Origin: DASXMR01 sp036495525
Lineage (GTDB): Bacteria > Actinomycetota > Actinomycetes > Streptosporangiales > Streptosporangiaceae
Assembly (NCBI GenBank): GCA_036495525.1
Contig: DASXMR010000076.1
Coordinates: 56,982 to 120,981 of the forward strand
Length of the DNA stretch: 64,000 nucleotides
Reading direction: 5' to 3'
In this document: in pieces, positions 40,273-48,508 of the stretch
How positions within the stretch are numbered: the first letter of the stretch is position 1
Layout of the letters: each line of letters starts with the position of its first letter
Program-made: the position numbers and the translations under genes
The notes under the pieces: generated by a model
The model's input: the letters and a program-made list of their open reading frames with translations, nothing else
Databases searched by the model: none
Told to the model about the DNA's origin: nothing

Positions 40273-41231
40273 GACGATCTCCTTCCGGTGGAGCCGGGCC
40301 GGTGACGGCCGGGCTGCGTGGTTAGGTCACGGCGTTCCGGCCAGGCCGGGGCAGCGGTCGCTGCCACCGGCAGCGTCTTGGCCAGGAAGCTGCCGGTCAG
40401 CTCCGCCGCGGTGTCCAGCTGGCTCTCCAGCAGGAAATGCCCGCCGTCGAGCAGGTGAATCTCGGCGCCGGCGGCGTCGTCGGCGAACGCGAGCGCGCCG
40501 GCCGGGCCGAAGATCTCGTCGCCCTTGCCCCAGACCGCAAGCACCGGCACGCGACTCTGGCGCAGATAGCCGTGCAGGGCGGGATACAGCGGCAGGTTGC
40601 TGGCGTAGTCGGCGAGCAGCCGCAGCTGGACCAGGTCGTTGCCCGGCCTGGATACCTGGGCGAAGTCATGCTGCCAGGTGTCGGGGCTGACGACGCTCTC
40701 GTCCGGGACGCCGTGCAGGTACTGCCACCGGATCGCCTCCAGGCTCAGCGCCTGCCGGATCGCCGCCTCATTCTGCTGGCCCTGGTCCTGCCAGTAGTCC
40801 CGGACTGGCTGCCAGAAGCCGTCAGCGAAACCGGCCTCGTAGCCGTTGCCGCTCTGGGTGATGATGGCCGTGATCGCATCCGGGCTGCCAAGGGCCAGCC
40901 GCCAGCCGACGGGCGCACCGTAATCCTGGACGTACATGGCGTACCGGCTGACCCCGAGCTGCTCAAGCAGCTGAGCGGTCAGGCCGGCCAGCGCATCGAA
41001 GCTGTAGCTGAACTCGCTGGCCGGCGGCGCGTCAGACAGACCGAAGCCGAGATAGTCCGGCGCGATCACGTGGTAGCGGCCCGCCAGCAGCGGGATCAGG
41101 TCGCGGTACATGAACGAGCTGGCCGGGAAGCCGTGCAGGAGCAGCACGGCCGGCGCTCCGGCCGGACCGGCCTCCCGGTAGAACAGCTGCCGGGCATTCA
41201 CGATCGCGTACCGATGATGCACGGCGGTCAT
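40242..41231 (-). CDS. Alpha/beta hydrolase, haloalkane dehalogenase-like
   Basis: A 329-residue enzyme, first gene of the DUF427-MOSC operon. LLLHGFPASSFMYRDLIPLL is the oxyanion segment, MYVQDYGAPVGWRLAL holds the nucleophilic Asp (Q-D-Y-G pattern typical of dehalogenases), WGKGDEIFGP the acid and LDGGHFLLE the His. It could dehalogenate or hydrolyse esters. The last 45 residues overlap the DUF427 start and are low-complexity. It is divergent from the LuxR-type regulator across 175 bases, which likely controls it. Confidence 0.86.
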   Translation of the reverse strand: MTAVHHRYAIVNARQLFYREAGPAGAPAVLLLHGFPASSFMYRDLIPLLAGRYHVIAPDYLGFGLSDAPPASEFSYSFDALAGLTAQLLEQLGVSRYAMYVQDYGAPVGWRLALGSPDAITAIITQSGNGYEAGFADGFWQPVRDYWQDQGQQNEAAIRQALSLEAIRWQYLHGVPDESVVSPDTWQHDFAQVSRPGNDLVQLRLLADYASNLPLYPALHGYLRQSRVPVLAVWGKGDEIFGPAGALAFADDAAGAEIHLLDGGHFLLESQLDTAAELTGSFLAKTLPVAATAAPAWPERRDLTTQPGRHRPGSTGRRSSWACPGSRDR

Positions 41232-41406
41232 CTGTGCCTCCTCTGGTCCGTGCCTGGCCGGCTGGTAAGGCCCGGCGCTCAGGGTCCCGGCCAGTCTTGC
41301 CGGGCACGGCCGGCCGCACGATCCCTCCTCAGCGGGGGCCGCGGTGATCCCCCGGCAGAGGGGGAGGGAAGAGCGCAGAGCGTCACCGTGCGTACTGTGG
41401 GTAACC

Positions 41407-42561
41407 GTGGCGCGTAATCCCCTGGGCGCCAAGGGCGTCACCGCCGAAGCATCGATAGCCCGGCTCTGCCTGACCGGGCTGCCGGCGCTTGAGCTGTTCG
41501 AGCGCGCCGCCGGCCCGCTGCGGCGCGCTGTTCCCTACCGCGCGGCCGCCTGGAAGCCGGTCGACCCGCAGACGCTGCTGTGGACCGGTTTCGGCCTGGA
41601 GGACTGGGGGAGCGGGGAAGCCGCCGCCCGCTGGCGGTTCGTGGACAACGAGCTGCTGGACAGCGACTTCGCGAAGTACCGCGACCTGGCGGTGCGCCGG
41701 GTACCGGTCAGCACGCTGCACCGCGAGACGCACGGCGAGCCGGACCGCAGCCTCAGGTACCGCAACCTGCACGCGTCGCAGGGGTTCGGCGCTGAGCTGC
41801 GCACGGTGTTCCGGGCCGGCGGCAACGCCTGGGGGATCGCAACCCTGGTCAGGGCCAGCGACCAGCCAGATTTCAGCGACCGGGAGATCGCCTTCGCGGC
41901 CAGGATCAGCGCCCACCTCGGTCATGGGCTGCGGGAGGCGCTGCTGCGCGAGGAGGCAGCAGCCGGCCCAGCCGACCGCGTTCCAGGAGTGATCGTGCTC
42001 GGCGAGGACGGCACCGTCCGCTCGCTGACCGAGCAGGCGGAGTTCTGGCTGGAGCAGTTCCCCGCTGATCGCGGGACCGGCCTTGAGCTGCCGGCCGCGG
42101 TGCACGCGGTCGCGCGGCGCGCGCTGGCACCGGCCGGCTGGCCGGGCGCCGGGGCCGTCCCGCCCTGCGCGAGCGTGCGCCTGGCTTCCGGGCGCTGGCT
42201 GACCCTGCACGCGGCGCCACTGCTGGCCGGCCCGGATGACCCGGCTGCGGTCGCCGTCACGCTCGCCCCGGCAGGCGCCGGGGAGCTGGAGCCGCTGCGG
42301 CTGGCGCTGCACGGCCTGACGCCGCGCGAGCGGGAGGTCGCCCGGCTCCTCACCAAGGGCGCCGCGAACGACGAGATCGCCAGCACGCTGCGGATCTCCC
42401 GGTACACGGTGAAGGATCACGCCAAGGCCGTCTACGCCAAGCTCGGGGTCAGCAGCCGGGCAGAGCTCGGCGCCAAGCTCTTCTACCAGAACGTCGCCCC
42501 GCAGTTCGGTCAAGGCCGCGTCCGCCAGTTCACCGGCGCCGGTGCTGACCCCGGTCGGTGA
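41407..42561 (+). CDS. LuxR-family transcriptional regulator with N-terminal sensor
   Basis: A 384-residue regulator. The C-terminal HTH has LTPREREVARLLTKGAANDE then TLRISRYTVKDHAKAVYAKL, the NarL/LuxR type. The N-terminal 300 residues look like a GAF-type sensor (FGAELRTVFRAGGNAWGIAT). No receiver domain is present, so it is ligand- or redox-controlled rather than kinase-controlled. GTG 41407 is preferred; an upstream in-frame start is possible. It is divergent from the hydrolase-DUF427-MOSC operon, its most likely target. Confidence 0.87.
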   Translation: MARNPLGAKGVTAEASIARLCLTGLPALELFERAAGPLRRAVPYRAAAWKPVDPQTLLWTGFGLEDWGSGEAAARWRFVDNELLDSDFAKYRDLAVRRVPVSTLHRETHGEPDRSLRYRNLHASQGFGAELRTVFRAGGNAWGIATLVRASDQPDFSDREIAFAARISAHLGHGLREALLREEAAAGPADRVPGVIVLGEDGTVRSLTEQAEFWLEQFPADRGTGLELPAAVHAVARRALAPAGWPGAGAVPPCASVRLASGRWLTLHAAPLLAGPDDPAAVAVTLAPAGAGELEPLRLALHGLTPREREVARLLTKGAANDEIASTLRISRYTVKDHAKAVYAKLGVSSRAELGAKLFYQNVAPQFGQGRVRQFTGAGADPGR

Positions 42562-42691
42562 CCGGGCGCAACCGGAGCAGGACGAGCTGCTGAACATGCT
42601 GAAGGCGATGGAGAGCGAGATCGTCGAGATAGATTCGGCCGACACCGGAACCCCGCTCCCGTCAGCATTCGCCCCGGCTCCGCCCCTCTGA
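42542..42691 (+). CDS. Small acidic peptide ORF (49 aa)
   Basis: GTG 42542 opens a 49-codon frame that overlaps the last 20 bases of the LuxR gene. The peptide has DELLNMLKAMESEIVEIDSA, then TPLPSAFAPAPPL. Net charge is strongly negative, third codon positions are mostly G/C, and a helix of Leu/Met heptads is predicted. It has no Cys and only one basic run. It could be a partner of the regulator or a precursor peptide, but no modification gene is nearby. Confidence 0.45.
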   Translation: MLTPVGDRAQPEQDELLNMLKAMESEIVEIDSADTGTPLPSAFAPAPPL

Positions 42692-42895
42692 GCTGCTGAC
42701 CAGGGCACGGCCGGACCTGCACGGGCCTGGCGGCGAGGGTCACGGGCGCGCCGCAAGGCCCGCCGCGCCGTAGGCTGGAGCCCGGTCTCGCCTGCCGGCG
42801 CGGCCGCAGCCGCTGGGGTCAGGTCGGCCACAGCGTGGTTCAGCCGCCGGGAGGACCGTGGACCTGCCCAGCCCTCCAGCGCCAGGGAGCGCCGC

Positions 42896-43684
42896 ATGAG
42901 TGCTCCAGACTCCGTGGCCGGGTCAGCGGAGGCGGGCAGCCAGCCAGCCGGTGCCGCCGGTAGCCAGGAGAGTCACCGCTCGCCGGGAAGTCGGCAGCAT
43001 GACCCGAGGCTGCCGTGGGCGGGAAAGCCCCGTGCCGCCGACATTGCCTGCTGGGCCGGCATCACGCTGAGCGGGGTCTACTACCTCTCGCTGCTGCCGT
43101 TCCGGGCCGTGCTGATCGGCACTCACCCGCTGGCGCTTGTGGTGCTGAACGGATCCACTGAGGGAATCATCGCCGCCGCCGCGTTCGCCAGGGTCGGGCA
43201 CGGGACGCTGCTGGTGGTGCTGCTCGCCGCCATTCCGGGGCTGATGAAGTTCGACCTGCTCTTCTGGTGGGCGGGCAGGCTCTGGGGTGAGCAGGCGATA
43301 GCTCTGGTGAGCGGCCGCCGCAAGAGCGGGGCGCGCTATGTCGCCCGGGTGAAGCGCTGGGGGCGCAAGTTCACCTGGCCCTCCATCGTGCTGGCCCTGT
43401 TCCTGCCGGTGCCGAATGCTCTTATCTACATGATCGCTGGCTGGACCGGCGTCAGGCTGGCCACTTTCCTGCTGCTTGACCTCGTCGGCAGCATGCTGTG
43501 GGCGGGCATGCTCGCCGGACTCGGGTACGCCCTCGGGCACCACGCGGTTGTCGTCGCGCAGACGGTCTCGCGCTACGGGCTGTGGTTCTCGATCGCGATC
43601 ATCGCCCTGATCATCGTCGGCCAGGTGCGCTCAGTGCGCGCTCGCCGTGACCAGGTGGCACCCAGCCCCGGTGAAGGATCCTGA
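42896..43684 (+). CDS. DedA/VTT-like membrane protein
   Basis: A 262-residue integral membrane protein with an N-terminal polar tail of 45 residues and about six hydrophobic segments. The pattern (VLNGSTEGIIAAAAFARVGH, KFDLLFWWAGRLWGEQAIAL, VPNALIYMIAGWTGVRLATF) resembles DedA/VTT proteins, which scramble phospholipids or handle envelope stress, though the usual DedA glycine motif is degenerate. The ATG follows GGAGCGCC. It is preceded by a short empty region (42692-42895) with no recognisable gene. Confidence 0.72.
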   Translation: MSAPDSVAGSAEAGSQPAGAAGSQESHRSPGSRQHDPRLPWAGKPRAADIACWAGITLSGVYYLSLLPFRAVLIGTHPLALVVLNGSTEGIIAAAAFARVGHGTLLVVLLAAIPGLMKFDLLFWWAGRLWGEQAIALVSGRRKSGARYVARVKRWGRKFTWPSIVLALFLPVPNALIYMIAGWTGVRLATFLLLDLVGSMLWAGMLAGLGYALGHHAVVVAQTVSRYGLWFSIAIIALIIVGQVRSVRARRDQVAPSPGEGS

Positions 43685-43722
43685 GCGCCGAGCGGTTGCG
43701 CGGAACCGCGGCACGCCGCCGG

Positions 43723-44283
43723 TCAGGATTCGCCGTGCGTCTCCAGCCACTCCCTGGGCGGGCCGATGACCGCTGCCTCAGGCCCGAACTGGGCTGTGTA
43801 GCTGCTGTTCAGCTCGCGCCACCGGTCGCCGTGCCCCGGCCGGGCCTGATCCTCGCCGGCCAGCATGAATGCCAGCTGGTCAAGGGAGATGTGCCAGCCA
43901 GCACCGTCCCGCGCTGCCTTGCCCAGCTCGGCCATCGTCACGATCAGCGTGAGCACGGTCCGCGCTGCGCCATCCGGTTCGAGCTCGAAGCGGACGACAT
44001 CCTCGGCCCAGGTGAACTCCATCACCGACGGCGGCTCGAAGGCGATCATGCTGCCGGTCATCGGCGGCACGTCGACGTTCAGGAAGCGGAAGGTGAGGGG
44101 CGCTCCAGCAGCCCGGTCACCGTCGATCGTGGACGGGAACCACGCCGCCAGGTGCTCGTCCTCGGTGAGGGCCTGCCACACCGACCGCTGCGGGAAGGCA
44201 AGCCGGCGCGTGTAGCGGACGACGGCGCGGCCGTCGTCGATCTCCAGCTTCCCGTAACGGTCCTCAGCGGTCTGCTGCGTCAT
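43723..44283 (-). CDS. SRPBCC/AHSA1-family protein
   Basis: A 186-residue START-like ligand-binding protein. RLAFPQRSVWQALTEDEHLA and AWFPSTIDGDRAAGAPLTF are the N-terminal AHSA1 features, and MEFTWAEDVVRFELEPDG the central strands. The binding pocket is unknown. It overlaps the ArsR gene by 20 bases in a different frame and is translated with it. Such ArsR-SRPBCC pairs are common in actinobacteria; the second pair in this window lies at 50.8 kb. Confidence 0.85.
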   Translation of the reverse strand: MTQQTAEDRYGKLEIDDGRAVVRYTRRLAFPQRSVWQALTEDEHLAAWFPSTIDGDRAAGAPLTFRFLNVDVPPMTGSMIAFEPPSVMEFTWAEDVVRFELEPDGAARTVLTLIVTMAELGKAARDGAGWHISLDQLAFMLAGEDQARPGHGDRWRELNSSYTAQFGPEAAVIGPPREWLETHGES

Positions 44284-44608
44284 GCCGCTCCTCCCCGGCA
44301 GCGTGTGCCGCCTCGTTCAGGTGCCGCTCGAGTGCGTCCAGCCGGCTGGCCCACAGGCGCCGGTATGGCGCGAGCCACTCGTCGACAGCGCGCAGCGGCT
44401 CCGGCCGGATGCTGTAGAGCCGCCGCTGCGCATCTACCTGCACTTGCACCAGCCCGGCCTCGCGCAGCACCCGCAGGTGCTTGGACACGGCTGGCTGGCT
44501 GACCGGCAGCGCTGCCACCAGGTCGCCGACGGGTCGCGCTCCAGCCAGCAGGAGATCGAGGATCTGCTGCCGGTGCGGGTCGGCCAGCGCAGCGAACGGC
44601 GTGCTCAC
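44264..44608 (-). CDS. ArsR-family repressor
   Basis: A 114-residue winged-helix regulator. FAALADPHRQQILDLLLAGA and SQPAVSKHLRVLREAGLVQV are the HTH. No Cys pair for metal is present, so it is probably not a metal sensor. GTG 44608 is chosen because the promoter at 44615-44644 puts the transcript start at about this codon. The gene is the first of an overlapping pair with the SRPBCC gene. Confidence 0.88.
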   Translation of the reverse strand: MSTPFAALADPHRQQILDLLLAGARPVGDLVAALPVSQPAVSKHLRVLREAGLVQVQVDAQRRLYSIRPEPLRAVDEWLAPYRRLWASRLDALERHLNEAAHAAGEERHDAADR

Positions 44609-44614
44609 AGGTCG

Positions 44615-44644
44615 AACATAGCGTGATAGTAATATAACTGTCAA
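44615..44644 (-). promoter_or_regulatory. Promoter of ArsR-SRPBCC pair
   Basis: On the minus strand TTGACA (44644-44639) and TATGTT (44620-44615) are 18 bases apart, a good housekeeping promoter. GTG 44608 lies seven bases past the -10, which implies a leaderless or nearly leaderless transcript. The spacer has AT-rich arms ATAGT/ACTAT that may bind ArsR. Confidence 0.5.
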
Positions 44645-46296
44645 GAACTATACGCGCTTGCCTGATCAGCCGACAGGCCAGCGCCGGTGGCGTCTGCAAG
44701 TCTTCGATGTGCAGCTACGATGCTGCGGCTAGGCCTGAGCTGGGGGTCCGCATGAACACACGAGCGCAGACGCGGTGCTGAGAGCCCGGCTTCGACTTTA
44801 AGGTGTCGGCGCTGCGCGACGCGGGCCTCAGCGAGGTGGCGGCCATCTGGCAGGTGCTCTCGGATCGCGTCCTGCTCGCGGTGCGCTAGAGGCTGCCAGC
44901 AGCGGCCGGCTAGCCAACTCAGCTGCACCGAGCAGGAGCCCGGTAACTTGCCTTCCCGGACCGTCACCTGGCGCCCTGGAGACCTGCGCTGATGCGGGGC
45001 GGGCTCAGCGAGCTCATAGCTGGCCTGCTCGAACCTGATGACCCGGTGTGGCCGGCGGCCGGCGAAAGTCAGCGCGCGTGCCCAGGAGAACATCGCCGCC
45101 AGCCGGTTGCCCCAGTCGATGAGGTAGAGCACGTGGATGAATCCCCACATCGTGTACCCGGTCACGCCGGTGAAGCGCAACCCGAACGACTCCGTGACCG
45201 CGGACAGGTGGCCGATGGTGGCCATGCTTCCCTTGTCGCGGTAGCGGAAGGGCTTCGCCGTCGCCTGGCCACGCAGCCGGGCCCGGATGAGATTGCCCAC
45301 GTACTTTCCCTGCTGGATGGCGGGCTGCGCGACTGCGGGCAGCCGGTTCAGCGAGATCATGTCCCCGATCGCGAAGATCTCCGGGTGGCCCGGCAGGCTG
45401 CAATCCGCCCTGACCGCTACGCGGCCAGCGCGGTCGGTCCCGGCGCCGGTCGCTTCCGCGAGCAGCCGGGCTAGCGGTGACGCCTGCACGCCAGCTGCCC
45501 AGATCCTCGTTCCCGCGGGAATATGCTCCTCACCCTGGGGTCCGCGGACGGTGATGCTGTCGTGATCCATGGCGACCGCCGTCGTGCTCAGCCGGACGTC
45601 GACGCCCATCCGCTCGAGCCGCCGCTGTGCATAGCGCTGCAGCTTCGGGTGGAACGCGCTCAGCACTGCCGGGGACGCATCAAGGAGCAGGATCTTCGCT
45701 TCTGTCGTGTCGGCCGAGCGGTAGTCCCGCGGCAGGACCTGGTGGGCCAGCTCGGCCAGCTGCCCAGCCAGCTCGACCCCGGTCGGGCCGGCGCCGACCA
45801 CGGCGAACGTCAGGTACCTGGCCCGCTCCGCCTGGCCGGCCGCGAGCTCGGCCATCTCGAAGGCGCTGAGGATGTGGCTGCGCAGGCGGCGGGCGTCCTC
45901 GAGGGTCTTCATCCCCGGCGCGAACTGCGCCCACTCGTCACGTCCGAAATAGGCGTCCGCAGCGCCGCTGGCGACAACCAGCGTGTCGTAGGGCAGGGCC
46001 AGCCGCTGGCCGTCCGGCGCAAGCGCGGCCACCACGCGGCCCGTGACATCGATGTCCTGAACATCGGCGAGCAGCGCCCGGGCATTCGCCTGCTTCCTGA
46101 TCACGTAGCGCAGCGCAGGCGCGATCAGTCCCTCGGCCAGGATCCCGGCAGCCACCTGGTACAGCAGCGGCTGGAACAGGTGGTGGTTGGTCCTGTCCAC
46201 GACCGTCACCTCGACGTCAGCACGGGCGAGGTTGCGCGTGACGTTGATGCCGCCGAAGCCACCGCCGATGATGACCACCCGGTGTCGGTCGGTCAT
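44641..46296 (-). CDS. Type II NADH dehydrogenase with long C-terminal run-on
   Basis: A 551-residue frame. Residues 1-435 are a normal NDH-2, with RVVIIGGGFGGINVTRNLAR for FAD, FAVVGAGPTGVELAGQLAEL for NADH, and FAIGDMISLNRLP. It transfers NADH electrons to menaquinone at the membrane. The usual protein ends shortly after SWARALTFAGRRPHRVIRF. Here the frame continues about 115 residues to 44641 through a low-complexity region antisense to a methyltransferase remnant. The extension is probably the result of a deletion. ATG 46296 has GGAAGGAG. Confidence 0.88.
   Translation of the reverse strand: MTDRHRVVIIGGGFGGINVTRNLARADVEVTVVDRTNHHLFQPLLYQVAAGILAEGLIAPALRYVIRKQANARALLADVQDIDVTGRVVAALAPDGQRLALPYDTLVVASGAADAYFGRDEWAQFAPGMKTLEDARRLRSHILSAFEMAELAAGQAERARYLTFAVVGAGPTGVELAGQLAELAHQVLPRDYRSADTTEAKILLLDASPAVLSAFHPKLQRYAQRRLERMGVDVRLSTTAVAMDHDSITVRGPQGEEHIPAGTRIWAAGVQASPLARLLAEATGAGTDRAGRVAVRADCSLPGHPEIFAIGDMISLNRLPAVAQPAIQQGKYVGNLIRARLRGQATAKPFRYRDKGSMATIGHLSAVTESFGLRFTGVTGYTMWGFIHVLYLIDWGNRLAAMFSWARALTFAGRRPHRVIRFEQASYELAEPAPHQRRSPGRQVTVREGKLPGSCSVQLSWLAGRCWQPLAHREQDAIREHLPDGRHLAEARVAQRRHLKVEAGLSAPRLRSCVHADPQLRPSRSIVAAHRRLADATGAGLSADQASAYSS
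44782..44889 (+). pseudogene. C-terminal remnant of a SAM-dependent methyltransferase
   Basis: A 35-codon open frame (44782-44886) encodes FDFKVSALRDAGLSEVAAIW followed by QVLSDRVLLAVR and a stop at 44889. This matches the last strand-helix of class I methyltransferases (GFxEVxxVWQ...DRVLLAVR). No start or upstream domain is present. It lies antisense inside the run-on C-terminus of the NDH-2 gene. Confidence 0.45.
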
Positions 46297-46878
46297 CGGC
46301 GGCTCCTTCCGGAACTGCCCATCGTGACGCCTCCTCGACGGCCAGCGTGCGGCCGTCACCGGACGAAGATTCCCGGCGACCCGGCGGGCTAAGCGGAGGA
46401 GAGCTGTAGCGTTACGAATCGTGACGCAGTCGGGCCGATGCCGAGGTGCATGGGCACGGCCACGGCCACGGCCACGATCACGGCCAGCCCGGCTAGCCAG
46501 CGGCCATGGATGGTGCCTGCTGCCGCGCAGGCCGTATCGGGTGGTGGCCTGACAACCGGTCAGATCCGCGCGTGGCGGGCGATAATCGATCGTGCCCAGC
46601 TCAGCTCTCGATGCCCTCGGCGTAGCTGCGGCGGTCAGCCGGCTGATGCAGGCGACCGTTGGGCCAGGCCCCCTTGTGTCAGGCAGCGAGGCACTGACGC
46701 TGGAGCGGGCGGTGTGGCGGTGTCACATGGCTGGCGCCCCCGCATCGCCGCGGTCAGTGATCGCGCGGATGAGGCGGGCTACCGGCGGGTGGCGCACGGA
46801 CTGGTCCTACCTGAGCCTGGCCCGGACCTTCTCCAGCGCCAGCAGCGCCTCCTCGCATGCTGTGTCCGCGCCGGCCGG
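46297..46878. other. 582-base region without a supported gene
   Basis: Between the NDH-2 start and the stop of the MFS gene. The plus strand has a short His-rich frame at 46446-46496 and an open frame at 46592-46882 (96 codons, GTG start) with no recognisable domain and mixed codon use. I do not call the latter a gene. Some decayed sequence is likely. Confidence 0.55.
46446..46496 (+). other. His-Gly repeat micro-ORF (16 codons)
   Basis: GTG 46446 encodes VHGHGHGHGHDHGQPG before TAG 46496. The repeat is GGCCAC hexamers. It has no good ribosome site. It could be a metal-sensing leader, the scar of a His-rich protein's C-terminus, or a simple-sequence accident. Confidence 0.2.
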
Positions 46879-48165
46879 CTAAGTCGCGCTCGTGTCGTGG
46901 CTGCCTGCCCCGCCGCTCCTGGCGAGATCGTCGGCGCGCCGCAGGCCAGGCAGGATCAGGCACAAGGCCGCCGCGACGGCCATCGAGGCAGCGAAGGCGC
47001 CCATCGCCCAGGCGCCGGAGACGTGCTCCACGAGCAGGCCGGCGATCAGCGGCGCGAGCGTCGCCAGCGCGGTCGCCGCCATGACCACGGTGTTGCTGAC
47101 CCGGCCGCGCATGTCCTCGGGCGTCGTGCGCAGCAGCACCGCGAACAGCGCGGCGTTCGCGGCCGGCGCGAGCAGCAGTGCAACGGCGATCGGCGCGGCC
47201 ACCAGCGGCGACGGGATGAGCAGGGCGGCGGCGCCGAAGAGCAGCGCCCCGGCGAGGGTGATCGTGGCGACCAGGGTGCTCAGCCGCATCCGCTCCTGCA
47301 GCCGGGGTGCGACGACGGCGCCGAGCAGCCCTCCGCCCGCGATGGCCGCCTGCACCAGCCCGATGACCGCGGTGGAGGTGCCGTGCTGGCGCAGCGCGAT
47401 CGTGACGGTGAAGATCACGCCGCTGAAGGCCAGGTTCACCAGGGGAGCCTGGAGCACCACGGCGCGCAGGATCGGCACCTGCCAGACGAGATGCAGGCCG
47501 TCGGCGACCTCGCGCCACAGCGCCTTGCGGCCTGCCGTGCTCTTCGGGCGGAACTGCCCGCGGATCCGGCTCACCGTGCCGCACGAGACGCCGTAGGAGA
47601 CGGCGTCGGCCAGGAACGGGACGGCCCGGCCAAGCCCGAAAAGCACCCCGCCGAGCGCCGGGCCGGCCAGGCTGGCCGCGTAGAGCCGGCCCTCGGTGGC
47701 GGCCCATGCCCGCTCGAGCTGCCCATCCGGCACGATCCCCGGCAGCGCGGCTGTAGCCGCCGGGTCGAAGATGGCGCGGGCGCCGCCGTCGATCAGGCTC
47801 ACGATCAGGACAACCGGCCAGGGCGCAAGGTGCAGCACTATCAGCAGGACGAGCAGGGCGAGCATCCCGGCGCGCACGGTGTCGCAGATGATCATCGTCA
47901 GGCGCCGGTCGAGCCGGTCCGCGAGCGCCCCGCCGGGCAGCTGCAGGCATAGCAGGGCAATGGCCCGCGCCGTCCCGACGACTCCGGCGAGCGCTGCCGA
48001 GTGGGTGAGCGCCAGGATGAGCAGCGGGTAGGCGAGCAAGCCGACCTCGGTGCCGGTGTCGGACAGCAACTGCCCCACCCAGAGCATCCGGAAGCCATTG
48101 TTGCTCCGGAGGGGAACAGGAGCCTGAGCGCTGGGAGCCGGCGCGGCGCTGCTGACGTCACTCAC
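46879..48165 (-). CDS. MFS transporter, enterobactin-exporter-like (MFS_3)
   Basis: A 428-residue membrane transporter with about 12 helices. FRMLWVGQLLSDTGTEVGLL is the N-terminal motif of the MFS_3 group, LPGGALADRLDRRLTMIICD is motif A, and TTPEDMRGRVSNTVVMAATA the central loop. It probably exports a small molecule such as a siderophore or drug. GTG 48165 has a TACTAT -10-like box about ten bases upstream, which suggests a leaderless start; MRLSPRR at 48201 is an alternative. Confidence 0.87.
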   Translation of the reverse strand: MSDVSSAAPAPSAQAPVPLRSNNGFRMLWVGQLLSDTGTEVGLLAYPLLILALTHSAALAGVVGTARAIALLCLQLPGGALADRLDRRLTMIICDTVRAGMLALLVLLIVLHLAPWPVVLIVSLIDGGARAIFDPAATAALPGIVPDGQLERAWAATEGRLYAASLAGPALGGVLFGLGRAVPFLADAVSYGVSCGTVSRIRGQFRPKSTAGRKALWREVADGLHLVWQVPILRAVVLQAPLVNLAFSGVIFTVTIALRQHGTSTAVIGLVQAAIAGGGLLGAVVAPRLQERMRLSTLVATITLAGALLFGAAALLIPSPLVAAPIAVALLLAPAANAALFAVLLRTTPEDMRGRVSNTVVMAATALATLAPLIAGLLVEHVSGAWAMGAFAASMAVAAALCLILPGLRRADDLARSGGAGSHDTSAT

Positions 48166-48508
48166 GATTCGAGATAGTACGCGTCTGGGGCTCAGCCGCA
48201 TAAGGGATAAGCCGCCCGTGCCGCGTGGCGGTGGTTCCGGTAGCTTCCTCGGCGTCGTCTGACTGCTGTTCATCGCGGGGGAGTGGTCCCCCTAGCTTGC
48301 GCTGCGGCAGTTTCGCCAGCGACTCGCCTCAGCCGTCGCCGGGGCCGCAGGCTGAGCCCGCCGTCGGCTGACGTCCGGTGCCGGGCGACGCGGCCGCTTA
48401 GCGGCCTGCCCGAGCCGGGTGCTAAGCCGCGGGATCACGGCGGGGGAGTTGGCTCGGAGATGCTGGCGGACTGACCGGGCTGGAAGACCGGGCTGGATGG
48501 CCGGGCAG
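48166..48508. other. 343-base intergenic region with hairpins
   Basis: No gene is supported. It contains a perfect stem GGGGG-AGTGGT-CCCCC at 48277-48292 and GGCCGC-TTA-GCGGCC at 48392-48406, which could serve as transcription terminators of the DUF1905 gene downstream or of an unseen RNA. It also carries the promoter of the MFS gene at 48165. Confidence 0.55.

Noticed and set aside
42896..43684. Calling the gene a certain DedA scramblase
   Set aside because: The central glycine and arginine motifs of DedA are not clear; only the topology and part of the VTT pattern match, so the call is kept tentative.
46592..46882. 96-codon frame with GTG start between NDH-2 and the MFS gene
   Set aside because: No recognisable domain, no ribosome site and mixed codon use. 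It overlaps the end of the MFS gene.
46438..47952. 504-codon plus-strand frame opposite the MFS_3 transporter
   Set aside because: The minus-strand transporter has conserved motifs; this frame is rich in Arg, Gln and Gly and has none.
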